A DNA stretch of 64,000 nucleotides from Geodermatophilus nigrescens (GTDB taxonomy: Bacteria; Actinomycetota; Actinomycetes; Mycobacteriales; Geodermatophilaceae), in assembly GCF_900129495.1 (NCBI RefSeq), contig NZ_FQVX01000001.1, forward strand, positions 868,001-932,000, given 5' to 3'. The position numbers were made by a program, and so were the translations under genes. Position 1 is the first letter of the stretch. Every line of letters starts with the position of its first letter. The notes below the pieces were generated by a model that was not told the origin of the DNA, did not search any database, and saw only the letters and a program-made list of their open reading frames with translations. Below, piece by piece: positions 51,649-60,092 of the stretch.

Positions 51649-53253
51649 ATGACGACGACCGACCGTCCCGCACAGCGCACCGACGTCGACGCCGCGTTCC
51701 GCGGCTCGGCCACCTACCGCAGCCTCGGCGAGCAGCAGCTCAGCCCGGCGGAGGAGCGCTTCGAGAAGGGGCGCCGCACGGTCGGGCTGTTCCTCGCCCC
51801 GCTCGTGACGGTCGTCTTCGCGCTGCTGCCGCTCGGCATGGAGGACCAGCAGCAGCTGCTGGCCGCGATCCTGCTCGGGGTCATCGTCCTGTGGATCACC
51901 GAGCCGGTGCCCATCCCGATCGGCGGTCTCATCGGGCTGGCGGCGATCGTCGTCCTCGGGGTGGTCCCGGCCGACGACGCCGTGGCGCCCTTCGGGTCGA
52001 CGACGGTGTTCACCTTCATCGGCGCGTTCATCCTCGCCGCCGCGATGCTCAAGCACGGCGTCGCACGCCGGTTCGCCATGGCGATCCTGTCGCTGCGCTG
52101 GGTGGGCGGCTCCACGTCGCGCCTGGTCATCGCCTTCGGCCTGATCACCGCGCTGCTGTCGGCGTTCGTGTCCAACACCGCCACCGTGGCGATGCTCCTG
52201 CCGACGGCGCTCGGCATCCTCTCCGTCATCGCCAAGCTGCTGCAGGACAAGGGCCTGGTGCAGCCCGACTTCGACCCGCTCCGGCTGCGGGTCGGCGTCG
52301 CGCTCATGCTGATGCTGGCCTACGGCGCGAGCGTCGGCGGGCTCATCACCCCCGTGGGGACGCCGCCCAACCTCATCGGCCGCGGCCTGATCGAGGAGGC
52401 GACGGGGGAGCGGATCGGCTTCCTGCAGTGGATGCTCATGGCGCTGCCCATCTGCGCGCTCATGTTCGTGGCGCTGGCCGCCGTCCTGCTGCTGCTCAAC
52501 AAGCCGGAGATCAAGCGCATCGAGGGCGTCCACGAGTACGTGCAGGCCGAGCGGGCGGAGCTCGGCCCGGTCTCCCGCGCGGAGAAGAACACGCTGGTCG
52601 CGTTCGGGATCACCGTGGCGCTGTGGATCTTCCCCGGCGTCATCGCGCTCACCGCCGGCACCGAGTCCGAGCTCTACACGACGATCAGCGACCGGATCGA
52701 CGAGGGCATCGTCGCGATCCTCGGGGCGTCGCTGCTGTTCCTGCTGCCCACCGACTGGAAGAAGCGGGAGTTCACCCTCCGCTGGTCCGACGCCGCCACG
52801 ATCGACTGGGGCACGGTGCTGCTCTTCGGCACCGGCATCGTCTTCGGCTCGCTGCTGGCCGACACCGGCCTGGCCGAGACGATCGGCAACGCGTCCGCCG
52901 ACACCCTCGGCCTCGGCAGCACCCTCGCGATCACCGTCTTCGCGGTCATCCTGGCGATCGTCATCAGCGAGACGACGTCGAACACCGCGTCGGCCGCCGT
53001 CGTCGTGCCGATCATCATCCCGGTGGCCGTGGCGGCGGGGATCAACCCGTTCGTCCCGGCACTGGCGGCCACGTTCGCGGCGTCGTTCGGGTTCATGCTC
53101 CCGGTGTCCACGCCGCAGAACGCCATCGTCTACGGCTCCGGCGTCGTGCCGATCACGAAGATGATCCGGTCGGGCATCTCCTTCGACGTGCTCGGCGCGC
53201 TGCTCATCGTCGTCCTGCTGCCGGTGATGGTGGGCCTCGTCCTCGAGGTCTGA
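51649..53253 (+). CDS. SLC13/DASS-family anion:sodium symporter
   Basis: A 534-residue transporter with 11-12 membrane segments. The two SNT signature loops (SNTATVAMLLP and SNTASAAVVVP) that bind sodium and the carboxylate are intact, and GGLITPVGTPPNLIGRG is typical. Substrates in the family are dicarboxylates, citrate or sulfate. GGGAG precedes the ATG. It is followed by the 253-bp corA leader region. TATCGT at 51615 is a likely -10. Confidence 0.9.
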   Translation: MTTTDRPAQRTDVDAAFRGSATYRSLGEQQLSPAEERFEKGRRTVGLFLAPLVTVVFALLPLGMEDQQQLLAAILLGVIVLWITEPVPIPIGGLIGLAAIVVLGVVPADDAVAPFGSTTVFTFIGAFILAAAMLKHGVARRFAMAILSLRWVGGSTSRLVIAFGLITALLSAFVSNTATVAMLLPTALGILSVIAKLLQDKGLVQPDFDPLRLRVGVALMLMLAYGASVGGLITPVGTPPNLIGRGLIEEATGERIGFLQWMLMALPICALMFVALAAVLLLLNKPEIKRIEGVHEYVQAERAELGPVSRAEKNTLVAFGITVALWIFPGVIALTAGTESELYTTISDRIDEGIVAILGASLLFLLPTDWKKREFTLRWSDAATIDWGTVLLFGTGIVFGSLLADTGLAETIGNASADTLGLGSTLAITVFAVILAIVISETTSNTASAAVVVPIIIPVAVAAGINPFVPALAATFAASFGFMLPVSTPQNAIVYGSGVVPITKMIRSGISFDVLGALLIVVLLPVMVGLVLEV

Positions 53254-53375
53254 TCCTCCGGGTGAACGGAGAGGGAAGTCTCCGTCTCCGGCGGGCCCGC
53301 ACGCCCGGCGGCGTGTCACGATGGACGACGGCCCGGACGACGACGGGCGCCGGTCGACGGAGGGAGGGCGAGCGC

Positions 53376-53423
53376 ATGCGCAGCGAACCCCCCAGTCCCA
53401 GTCCCGAGGTCCTCCCCGCCTAG
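53376..53423 (+). CDS. Candidate 15-residue leader peptide upstream of corA
   Basis: ATG to TAG encodes MRSEPPSPSPEVLPA. AGGGAGGG precedes the ATG at a suitable distance. The peptide has five prolines and two glutamates and resembles the proline/acid-rich leader peptides (for example MgtL of enteric bacteria) whose translation stalls or drops off when Mg2+ is low. It ends 83 bp before corA. The coding segment also supplies one arm of a competing RNA helix. No homologue is known to me; assignment rests on position and composition. Confidence 0.5.
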   Translation: MRSEPPSPSPEVLPA

Positions 53424-53500
53424 CTCCCGGCGCAGCCCCGCGCCCCGGTGCCCGCGTGGAGGACCACTGCTGTGTCCTCCGCCCAGCGTCCTCCCGGGAG
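53408..53500 (+). promoter_or_regulatory. Candidate corA attenuator with mutually exclusive RNA helices
   Basis: GGAGGAC (53458-53464) can pair with any of three copies of GTCCTCC: 53409-53415 (inside the leader ORF), 53474-53480 (local 7-bp hairpin) and 53488-53494. CTCCCGG (53424-53430, just after the leader stop) is complementary to CCGGGAG (53494-53500), the corA ribosome-binding site. Pairing within the leader ORF conflicts with SD sequestration, so leader translation could set corA output. Confidence 0.45.
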
Positions 53501-53506
53501 CCCGTC

Positions 53507-54646
53507 ATGGCCGACCGTCGCCTCGCGCCCCTCACCGCCCTGTCCACCCTGGGCCGCCGCCCGCGGCCGCCGGTGGTGCGCCCCGTCCCGCCGCCGCCCC
53601 CACCCGCGCCGGTGGTGCGGCAGTCGAGGCTCATCGACAACGCCGTCTACGCCGGTGGCCGGCGCATCGCGACCCCGCCGTCGGCGGCCGAGAGCCACGA
53701 CTGGCTGACCGAGGGCTTCGACGACCGCCTCGTGTGGCTCGGCCTCTACCGGCCCGAGCCCGCCGAGCTGGGGGAGCTCGCCGAGCAGTACGGGCTGCCC
53801 GAGCTCGCCGTCGAGGACGCCATCCAGGCCCACCAGCGGCCCAAGTTCGAGCGCTACGGCGACACGCTGTTCGTCGTCCTCAAGGCCGCGCGCTATCTGG
53901 ACGCGGCGGAGGAGGTCGAGTTCGGTGAGCTGCACCTGTTCCTCGGCCGGCAGTTCGCGATCACCGTCCGGCACTCCGAGTCGCCCGACCTCGCGCGGGT
54001 GCGGCGCCGGCTGGAGAGCGAGCCGGACCTGCTCGGCCGGGGCAGCGAGGCGGTGCTCTACGCGATCCTCGACGCCGTCGTCGACGGGTACTCCCCGGTC
54101 GTCGCGGGCCTGGCCAACGACATCGACGAGATCGAGACCGAGGTCTTCCGCGGGGACCCGGGCGTCTCGCGGCGCATCTACGAGCTGTCGCAGGAGGTCC
54201 TGGAGTTCCAGCGCGCCGCGCAGCCGCTGACCGGCATCCTCGCCGCGATCACCGCCGGCTTCGACAAGTACGGCGTCGACGAGGAGCTGCGCAGCTACCT
54301 GCGCGACGTCGCCGACCACGTCACCCAGGTGACCGAGCGCATCGAGGCGTTCCGGCTGCAGCTGCGCGACATCCTCACCGTGAACGCGACCCTGGTGGCG
54401 CAGCGGCAGAACGACGAGATCCGCGAGCTCACCGAGGCCTCGATCGCGCAGGGCGAGGAGGTCAAGAAGATCTCCGCCTGGGCGGCCATCCTGTTCGCGC
54501 CGACCCTGGTGGGCACGGTCTACGGGATGAACTTCGACGACATGCCCGAGCTGTCGTGGCACCTCGGGTACCCGTTCGCGCTGGTGCTGATGCTGGGCGT
54601 GAGCCTGACCCTGTACGCGGTGTTCAAGCGGCGCGACTGGATCTAG
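53507..54646 (+). CDS. corA: CorA-type magnesium/cobalt channel
   Basis: A 379-residue CorA channel. A Pro-rich N-terminus, a cytosolic funnel domain, two C-terminal membrane helices and the selectivity motif GMN (YGMNFDDMPEL, about residue 340) are seen. GGGAG is 7 nt before the ATG at 53507; a longer in-frame form is Pro/Arg-rich low-complexity sequence and is rejected. The leader region contains a candidate Mg2+-responsive attenuator. Ends in TAG. Confidence 0.95.
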   Translation: MADRRLAPLTALSTLGRRPRPPVVRPVPPPPPPAPVVRQSRLIDNAVYAGGRRIATPPSAAESHDWLTEGFDDRLVWLGLYRPEPAELGELAEQYGLPELAVEDAIQAHQRPKFERYGDTLFVVLKAARYLDAAEEVEFGELHLFLGRQFAITVRHSESPDLARVRRRLESEPDLLGRGSEAVLYAILDAVVDGYSPVVAGLANDIDEIETEVFRGDPGVSRRIYELSQEVLEFQRAAQPLTGILAAITAGFDKYGVDEELRSYLRDVADHVTQVTERIEAFRLQLRDILTVNATLVAQRQNDEIRELTEASIAQGEEVKKISAWAAILFAPTLVGTVYGMNFDDMPELSWHLGYPFALVLMLGVSLTLYAVFKRRDWI

Positions 54647-54728
54647 GGCCGGCGCGCCACCAACGCGCCGGGACGGCGGGGGAACAACCCGGGAGCCGTC
54701 CCGGTTACGATGGGTGGACAACTACACA

Positions 54729-55102
54729 GGGGGTGAATGGTCTCGACTGCGGTCGGGTGACCAGGGGAAGCGAGCCGAGGAAGCCGACGATGAGCTCGTT
54801 AACCACGCGTCGGAAAACACACAAGCGCCGACTCCAGTCAGCGCGAGTTCGCCCTCGCTGCCTAAGTAGCGAGGCGACTCTGTCAGCCCGGGTTCGTCAT
54901 CGGCCCGGATCCTGGCATCAGCTAGATGACTCACCGTGAGCGCCGGTCGCGGGCGCCCACGGGAAACCAAACAGCGACTGGGCCTGTCATCTGGACGTGT
55001 TCGTGCGATCGGGAGGGCCGAGCAGAGGCAGAGCGGACTGCGCTCGGAGAAGCCCTGGTGATGCGTCGCAGGACGCGGGTTCGATTCCCGCCACCTCCAC
55101 CC
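54729..55102 (+). ncRNA. ssrA: Transfer-messenger RNA (tmRNA)
   Basis: The 5' end GGGGGTG pairs with CACCTCC at 55092-55098 to make the tRNA-like acceptor stem (one G-U), followed by discriminator A and CC; the final A of CCA is not encoded. The T-arm GGGTTCGATTCCC is present. The tag ORF runs from GCC at 54827 to TAA at 54863 and encodes ADSSQREFALAA, the actinobacterial type. It rescues stalled ribosomes with SmpB. TACGAT at 54706 is a candidate -10. Confidence 0.96.
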
Positions 55103-55107
55103 CGTGC

Positions 55108-55141
55108 GAGAGCCCCGGTCGGGTGTCCGACCGGGGCTCTC
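55108..55141. terminator. Terminator of ssrA, shared with convergent SDR gene
   Basis: GAGAGCCCCGGTCGG (55108-55122) and CCGACCGGGGCTCTC (55127-55141) form a perfect 15-bp stem with a GTGT loop, extendable by five pairs. It lies 6 bp after tmRNA and 7 bp from the end of the SDR gene. Confidence 0.8.
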
Positions 55142-55147
55142 GTGCGT

Positions 55148-56068
55148 CTAGCCGCGGGCGGGTGCCCCGTCGGTCCGGACGCGGAGCAGGTCCTCCAGCC
55201 CGATCCGCTCGTAGAACTCCCGCCGCACCTGGTCGCCGAGGTGGTTGACGCGCTCGGCGCCGTCGTCGGTGGGGTCCACGTGGACGCGGAAGGGCCGGGT
55301 GCCCTTCTCCATCCCGACGACGGCGGCCACCTGGCGGGCCACCTCGGCGGGGTCGGCGTCGGGCGGCGAGAGCTCCGCGAGCCGGGCGCCGACCTGGTCG
55401 AGCAGCCCCGAGTACTCGGTCTCGTAGGCGGCGGCGACCTGCTCGTCGCGCGGGCTCCCCGCGTGCGCGAAGTGGTTCGTGCCCGTGGTGAACGAGCCCG
55501 GCACGACGATCACCGAGTCCACCCCGAACCGCGCGAGCTCCGCGGCGTAGGACACCGCCAGGGAGTCCTCGGCCGCCTTCGCCGCGAAGTACGGCGCCAG
55601 GTACGGCGGGGTGCCGCCGCGCGTGCTGGTCGAGCCGATCCACACCACCAGCCCGTCCCGCTGCGCCCGCAGGTGCGGCAGCACGGCCCGGTTGAGGCGC
55701 TGGGTGGAGACGGCGTTGGTGTCGAAGACGTCGTGCAGCTGCTCCGGGGTGAATGCCTCGGTCGGCCCGAGGACCATGTGGCCGGCGTTGTGCACGACGA
55801 CGTCGATCCGCCCCGCCTCGGCCAGCACCCGCGCGACCGCCGCGTCGGTGCTGTCCTGGTCGCCGACGTCGAGTTCGACCGTGCGCAGGTCGATCCCGGC
55901 GTCCCGTGCCTCGGCCCGCGCCTCCTCGACGGCGGGCGCGTTGCGCCCGGCGGTGTCCCGGATGCCGGCGTAGACGGTGTGCCCGGCGCCGGCGAGCTCG
56001 CGGGAGATCATCCGCCCGAAGCCGCTGGAGGCGCCCGAGACGAGCACGACCCTCGGGTCCCCGCTCAT
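55148..56068 (-). CDS. Short-chain dehydrogenase/reductase
   Basis: A 306-residue SDR with the nucleotide-binding SGASSGFGRMI, an NAG motif (HNAGHM) and the catalytic Tyr-x3-Lys in PYFAAKAAED. It is longer than classical SDRs (250 residues) and carries an extra C-terminal part. The ATG overlaps the stop of the next SDR gene (ATGA), so both form one operon under the AraC-type regulator encoded upstream. Substrate unknown. Ends in TAG. Confidence 0.88.
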   Translation of the reverse strand: MSGDPRVVLVSGASSGFGRMISRELAGAGHTVYAGIRDTAGRNAPAVEEARAEARDAGIDLRTVELDVGDQDSTDAAVARVLAEAGRIDVVVHNAGHMVLGPTEAFTPEQLHDVFDTNAVSTQRLNRAVLPHLRAQRDGLVVWIGSTSTRGGTPPYLAPYFAAKAAEDSLAVSYAAELARFGVDSVIVVPGSFTTGTNHFAHAGSPRDEQVAAAYETEYSGLLDQVGARLAELSPPDADPAEVARQVAAVVGMEKGTRPFRVHVDPTDDGAERVNHLGDQVRREFYERIGLEDLLRVRTDGAPARG

Positions 56069-56832
56069 GCCGCACCCCCGTTGGCGAAGACGACCTGGCC
56101 GTTGACCCACCGGCCGGGGCCGGCGAGGAAGGCGACGACCTCGGCGATGTCCGCGGGCTCGCCGAGGCGGCCCATCGGGTTCATCGACGCCATCCGGGCG
56201 ATGGTCTCCTCGTCCTTGCCGTCGAGGAACAGCGGCGTCGCCGTCGGCCCGGGGGCCACCGTGTTGACGGTGACGTCCCGCCCCGCGACCTCCTTGGCCA
56301 GGATCGGGGTCATCGCCTCCACCGCGCCCTTGGTCGCCACGTAGGCGGCGTAGGTCGGGAGTGCCAGGCGGGTCACCGACGTCGACACGTTGACCAGCGC
56401 CCCGCCGTCGCGGAGCCGGCGCAGCGCCTCCGCGGAGACGACCAGCGTGCCGCGGAGGTTGGTGCGGACCATGCCGTCGACCTCCCCGCCCTCCTTCAGG
56501 TCCGCCTGCGCCAGCGGCGCGAGGCGCATGATCCCGGCGGTGTTGACGACGACGTCGACGCCGCCGAACTCGCTCTCCGCCGCCGTGAAGACCGCCGCCA
56601 CCTGGTCCTCGGCGGCGACGTCGGCCTGCGCGGTGGTCGCGAGGCCGCCCGCGGCGACGACGGCCCGCGCGACCTCCTCCGCCCGCTGCGGGTTTCCCGC
56701 GTAGTGCACGACGACGGCGAAGCCGTCGGCGCCGAGACGCTCGGCGCACGCCCGGCCGATGCCGCCGGACCCTCCGGTCACCACCGCCACGCGACGTGTG
56801 CGGTCCGGCCCTGTGCTGGTGCTCTGACTCAT
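56065..56832 (-). CDS. Short-chain dehydrogenase/reductase
   Basis: A 255-residue classical SDR: TGGSGGIGRACAE cofactor loop, NTAGIM, catalytic Ser region NVSTSVTR and YVATKGAVE active-site Tyr/Lys, ending with ANGGAA. It reduces or oxidises an unknown alcohol or ketone with NAD(P)H. GAGGAG lies 4 nt before the ATG at 56832. It is coupled with the downstream SDR and follows the AraC-type regulator gene by 115 bp. Confidence 0.9.
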   Translation of the reverse strand: MSQSTSTGPDRTRRVAVVTGGSGGIGRACAERLGADGFAVVVHYAGNPQRAEEVARAVVAAGGLATTAQADVAAEDQVAAVFTAAESEFGGVDVVVNTAGIMRLAPLAQADLKEGGEVDGMVRTNLRGTLVVSAEALRRLRDGGALVNVSTSVTRLALPTYAAYVATKGAVEAMTPILAKEVAGRDVTVNTVAPGPTATPLFLDGKDEETIARMASMNPMGRLGEPADIAEVVAFLAGPGRWVNGQVVFANGGAA

Positions 56833-56947
56833 CTCACTCCTCGTCGTGGGGACGCCCGTCATCGTCGGGCGGCCGCCGGGGTGCACGTGACCCGCGGAGT
56901 GCGCGGTTCCGTCCCGGGGAGTGCGCCGCTGGGCGGAACGGGCCGGC

Positions 56948-57886
56948 TCAGGAGCCGCGGACCGCCCGCCGGTAGGCCGACGGCGAGGTGCCGCGGTCCC
57001 GCCGGAACGCCTCCGCGAAGTGGCTGGTGCCCGCGTAGCCGACGGCGACGGCGACGTCGAGAACCGGCAGGTCGGTGCTGCGCAGCAGCCGGGCGGCGGA
57101 GTCCATCCGCAGCCGGACGAGGTAGCGGTGCGGGGTCAGGCCGGTGGCGGCGGTGAACGCCCGCAGGAAGTGCGCCCGCGACAGGTGCACCAGCGCGGCG
57201 CACTCGTCGAGGCCGACCTCCCGGCCCAGGTGCGCGTGCAGGTGGTCGACGACCCGCCGGACGGCGGCGTCGGGGAGCGGGCGCACACCGCGCGGGGCCG
57301 GCGCGAGGGTCCGCCCGTCGCGCGGCTGCGCACTGACCAGCTGGGCGGCGACGGCGAGTGCGAGCGCCTCGCCCGCCAGGCGGGGCGCGCCCCCCTCGGA
57401 CGCGGCGGCCAGGGCCCGGGCCGAGGCGAACACCCCGGGGTGCTCCAGGACGAGGACGTCGGGGTGCCGGGCGGGGTCCCAGGCCACCCCGAGCGACCGG
57501 GACGCCTCCTCCATCAGCCCCGCGCCCAGGTGGACCTGCACGGTGCTGGCCGGCCGGCCGCCGTCCTCGAGCGGTCGCCAGCGCAGCGTGGAGGTGGCGC
57601 CGGGAGCGGTGACGCCCATCGCCCCGGGCCGGTAGTCCGCCCCCACCCACCGCCGGCCGCGCCGGCTCTCCAGCCGGTAGGCGCCGGACCGCTGCACCAC
57701 CAGCAGGCTGTCGCGGGTGGGCGCGGTGGTGAACTCCTCGGCCACCGCGGGCTCGGCGTACCGGCGGACCAGCACGGTGCTCCAGGAGCCGGGGCTGGTC
57801 CACTCCGGGCGCCGGGCCGGCAGCGACCGCCAGGCCTCCCGGCTGGCCGGGTCCAGGCCCGTCGCCGGCGCCGCGTCGGTGCTCAT
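56948..57886 (-). CDS. AraC-family transcriptional regulator
   Basis: A 312-residue regulator. A cupin-like N-terminal sensing domain (about 20-170) precedes two HTH motifs at the C-terminus (residues about 210-305), with CAALVHLSRAHFLRAF and VGYAGTSHFAEAFRR. GGGAGG lies 8 nt before the ATG. It is encoded on the same strand as the SDR pair, which it may regulate. The effector is unknown. Confidence 0.9.
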   Translation of the reverse strand: MSTDAAPATGLDPASREAWRSLPARRPEWTSPGSWSTVLVRRYAEPAVAEEFTTAPTRDSLLVVQRSGAYRLESRRGRRWVGADYRPGAMGVTAPGATSTLRWRPLEDGGRPASTVQVHLGAGLMEEASRSLGVAWDPARHPDVLVLEHPGVFASARALAAASEGGAPRLAGEALALAVAAQLVSAQPRDGRTLAPAPRGVRPLPDAAVRRVVDHLHAHLGREVGLDECAALVHLSRAHFLRAFTAATGLTPHRYLVRLRMDSAARLLRSTDLPVLDVAVAVGYAGTSHFAEAFRRDRGTSPSAYRRAVRGS

Positions 57887-58027
57887 CGGCCGGACCTCCC
57901 GGTTCCGTCCCGGGGGAGGCCTCGTGCGGCTCCGGGCGCGCGCACAGTCAACCCCGGCCGGGGCCGGACGTGCGTGGTGCCGCCGCCCCCAGGGTCGCGC
58001 CGCGGCCCCGGGCAGCCGCTGCCTCGA

Positions 58028-58405
58028 TCAGGCGGGCGACGGGCCGTCGACGTTGACGACGGCCTCGCCCGACCCGGCCCGGAAGACGACGATCGCCGAC
58101 TGCTCGCCGGCCGGGTTGCCCTCGCGGTGCACCGCGTGCGGCGCGACGTACAGGAAGTCACCGGCCCGCGCCTCCAGGACCTCCTCGCCGCCGGGGCCGA
58201 ACTCCATCCGCAGCGCGCCGGAGACGACGTAGATCGTCGACTCGTGGTCGCCGTGGTGGTGCCACCCCGACGTCACCCCGGCCTCAGTGGTGACGTGCCC
58301 GGCCCACAGCCCGCCCGTCGCCACTGCCTGCTCGCGGTGCATGCCCGGTGTGGGGTGCCCCTCCGAGCGGTCCTCCGGGCGCACCAGCCGCACGTCGTCG
58401 CTCAT
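58028..58405 (-). CDS. Cupin domain protein
   Basis: A 125-residue single-cupin protein. The metal-binding motif G-x5-H-x-H is visible as GWHHHGDHES, and the second motif is DFLYVAPHAVHREGN. Cupins of this size are often sensors or dioxygenases; the substrate is unknown. GGAGGAA precedes the ATG. It is divergent from the secreted esterase; the gap holds the two promoters only. Confidence 0.85.
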   Translation of the reverse strand: MSDDVRLVRPEDRSEGHPTPGMHREQAVATGGLWAGHVTTEAGVTSGWHHHGDHESTIYVVSGALRMEFGPGGEEVLEARAGDFLYVAPHAVHREGNPAGEQSAIVVFRAGSGEAVVNVDGPSPA

Positions 58406-58613
58406 CCGTTCCTCCCGGTGGCTCGGGGACCGCGGTCCCGGCGGCGCCCGATCATCCTCGCCGCGGCGGCGGGCGGCACCCCGTGCGGCGGGGGTGTGGG
58501 CACAGCACATCCCGGGCGGCCAGAGCGGTGGGCCCGCCACCTGTCGCCGTGGCCCGCCCGGTCCCAGCATGTGACGTGGACCACGGCCGATCGTCGCGCA
58601 CGGAGGAGCCCTC

Positions 58614-60035
58614 GTGACACAGCGCAGAACCGTCCCTCTGATCACCCTCGGCATCGCGGCGGCGCTGGCGTTGCAGGCGTCCCCGGCCACGGCCGCTCCG
58701 GGCGGCCCGGGCGGCCCGGGCGCCGGGCCCCGGCCGTGCGCCGCGGACGACACGGTCGAGGTCCCGGGCGCCGAGCTCAGCGTCACCGCGTGCCTGCCCG
58801 ACCTCACCACCGCGGGCCTGCAGGCCGCCGCCCCGGGCCGCTACACCGACCCCGCCGACTGGACGGGCCTGCACATGCCGGGCACGCGGAACCCGACCGG
58901 GGTGCCGGGCCTGCAGGTCGACGGCTACTTCCCCGACACCTCCACCACCAACACGCTGCACGGGTGGGACCACGACAGCCAGTTCGTCCTGCGCATCCCG
59001 GACGACTGGAACGGCGGCCTCGTGGTCAGCGGCGCGCCCGGGACCCGCAAGCAGTACGCCTCGGACTTCCTGATCTCCGACTTCGTCCTGGCCCAGGGCT
59101 TCGCCTACGCCTCGACGGACAAGGGCAACAACGGCGTCGACTTCTACCGGGACGGCGTCGCGCCCGGGGACGCCGTCATGGAGTGGCACGACCGGGTCAC
59201 GCAGCTCGCGGTCGCGGCCAAGGGCGCCATCCGCGAGCACCTCGGCCGGGCGCCGGAGCGGACCTACATGGCCGGCATCAGCAACGGCGGCTACCTGGTG
59301 CGGTGGCAGCTGGAGAACCGGGCCCACCTCTACGACGGCGGCGTCGACTGGGAGGGCACCCTGTTCACCCCCGACGGGCCCAACCTGTTCACCTACCTGC
59401 CGACCGCCGTGCGGTACACGCTCGGGCAGGCGACCGCGGCGGACATGTACGCCGCCGGCTTCGCCCGCGGGTCCGAGCCGCTGTGGGAGTACCACCGGAC
59501 GGTGTACTGGGGGCTGACGCAGAAGACCTACCGGGCCGAGTTCGACCCGGGGTACGACCCGGCCTGCCCCGGGGCCACCGCCGGCACGACCCTGCCCGCG
59601 ATCCTGGCGCCCTGCCCGAGCGACGCGGGCTACGACGCCTGGTTCGCCGACCCGCGCTCCCAGGCCGCGCACGACGCGCTGGCCCGGGTCAGCCTCACCG
59701 GGAAGATCAAGAAGCCGCTGCTCACCCTGCACGGCACCCTCGACACGCTGCTGCCGATCAGCACCGACAGCGACGTCTACGCCGAGATGGTCGCCGACCG
59801 GAACCGGGACCGGCTGCACCGCTACTACCGCATCGAGGGCGGCAACCACGTCGACAGCCTGGTGCCGCTCGACCCGGCGCACCTGCGGCCGATGCTGCCC
59901 TGCTTCCGCACCGCGTTCGACGCGCTCACCGCGTGGGTCGAGGAGGGGGCGCAGCCGCCGGCGAGCACGACGGTCCCGCGCCCGGCCGGGGCCGGGACCG
60001 ACCCGCTGCTGCTCGACACCTGCTCGCTCGGCTGA
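58614..60035 (+). CDS. Secreted alpha/beta hydrolase (tannase/oligomer-hydrolase-like)
   Basis: A 473-residue secreted esterase. The signal peptide is about residues 1-27 (SPATAAPG). The nucleophile elbow is GISNGGY, followed later by LLTLHGTLDTLLPI with a probable catalytic Asp and EGGNHVDS with the probable His. The long insertion and the acid/His arrangement resemble tannase, feruloyl esterase or 3-hydroxybutyrate oligomer hydrolase relatives; which one cannot be decided. GGAGGAG precedes the GTG. A strong terminator follows. Confidence 0.82.
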   Translation: MTQRRTVPLITLGIAAALALQASPATAAPGGPGGPGAGPRPCAADDTVEVPGAELSVTACLPDLTTAGLQAAAPGRYTDPADWTGLHMPGTRNPTGVPGLQVDGYFPDTSTTNTLHGWDHDSQFVLRIPDDWNGGLVVSGAPGTRKQYASDFLISDFVLAQGFAYASTDKGNNGVDFYRDGVAPGDAVMEWHDRVTQLAVAAKGAIREHLGRAPERTYMAGISNGGYLVRWQLENRAHLYDGGVDWEGTLFTPDGPNLFTYLPTAVRYTLGQATAADMYAAGFARGSEPLWEYHRTVYWGLTQKTYRAEFDPGYDPACPGATAGTTLPAILAPCPSDAGYDAWFADPRSQAAHDALARVSLTGKIKKPLLTLHGTLDTLLPISTDSDVYAEMVADRNRDRLHRYYRIEGGNHVDSLVPLDPAHLRPMLPCFRTAFDALTAWVEEGAQPPASTTVPRPAGAGTDPLLLDTCSLG

Positions 60036-60043
60036 CGCCGGCT

Positions 60044-60083
60044 CCGCGGGGGCCCGGGGGACGTCGTCCCCGGGCCCCCGCGG
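60044..60083. terminator. Terminator between convergent esterase and UGSC genes
   Basis: CCGCGGGGGCCCGGGG (60044-60059) pairs perfectly over 16 bp with 60068-60083 around an 8-nt loop. It ends the esterase gene and lies just beyond the 3' end of the UGSC gene. Confidence 0.75.
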
Positions 60084-60092
60084 GTGTCCCGC

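Noticed and set aside
53254-53375. A known riboswitch (M-box or ydaO) upstream of corA
   Set aside because: No conserved core motif of those riboswitch families could be matched; a leader peptide explains the structure better.
54729-55102. A stand-alone tRNA or a small protein gene inside the tmRNA region
   Set aside because: The T-arm and acceptor are part of tmRNA; the small open frames there (for example 54722-54970) have no support.
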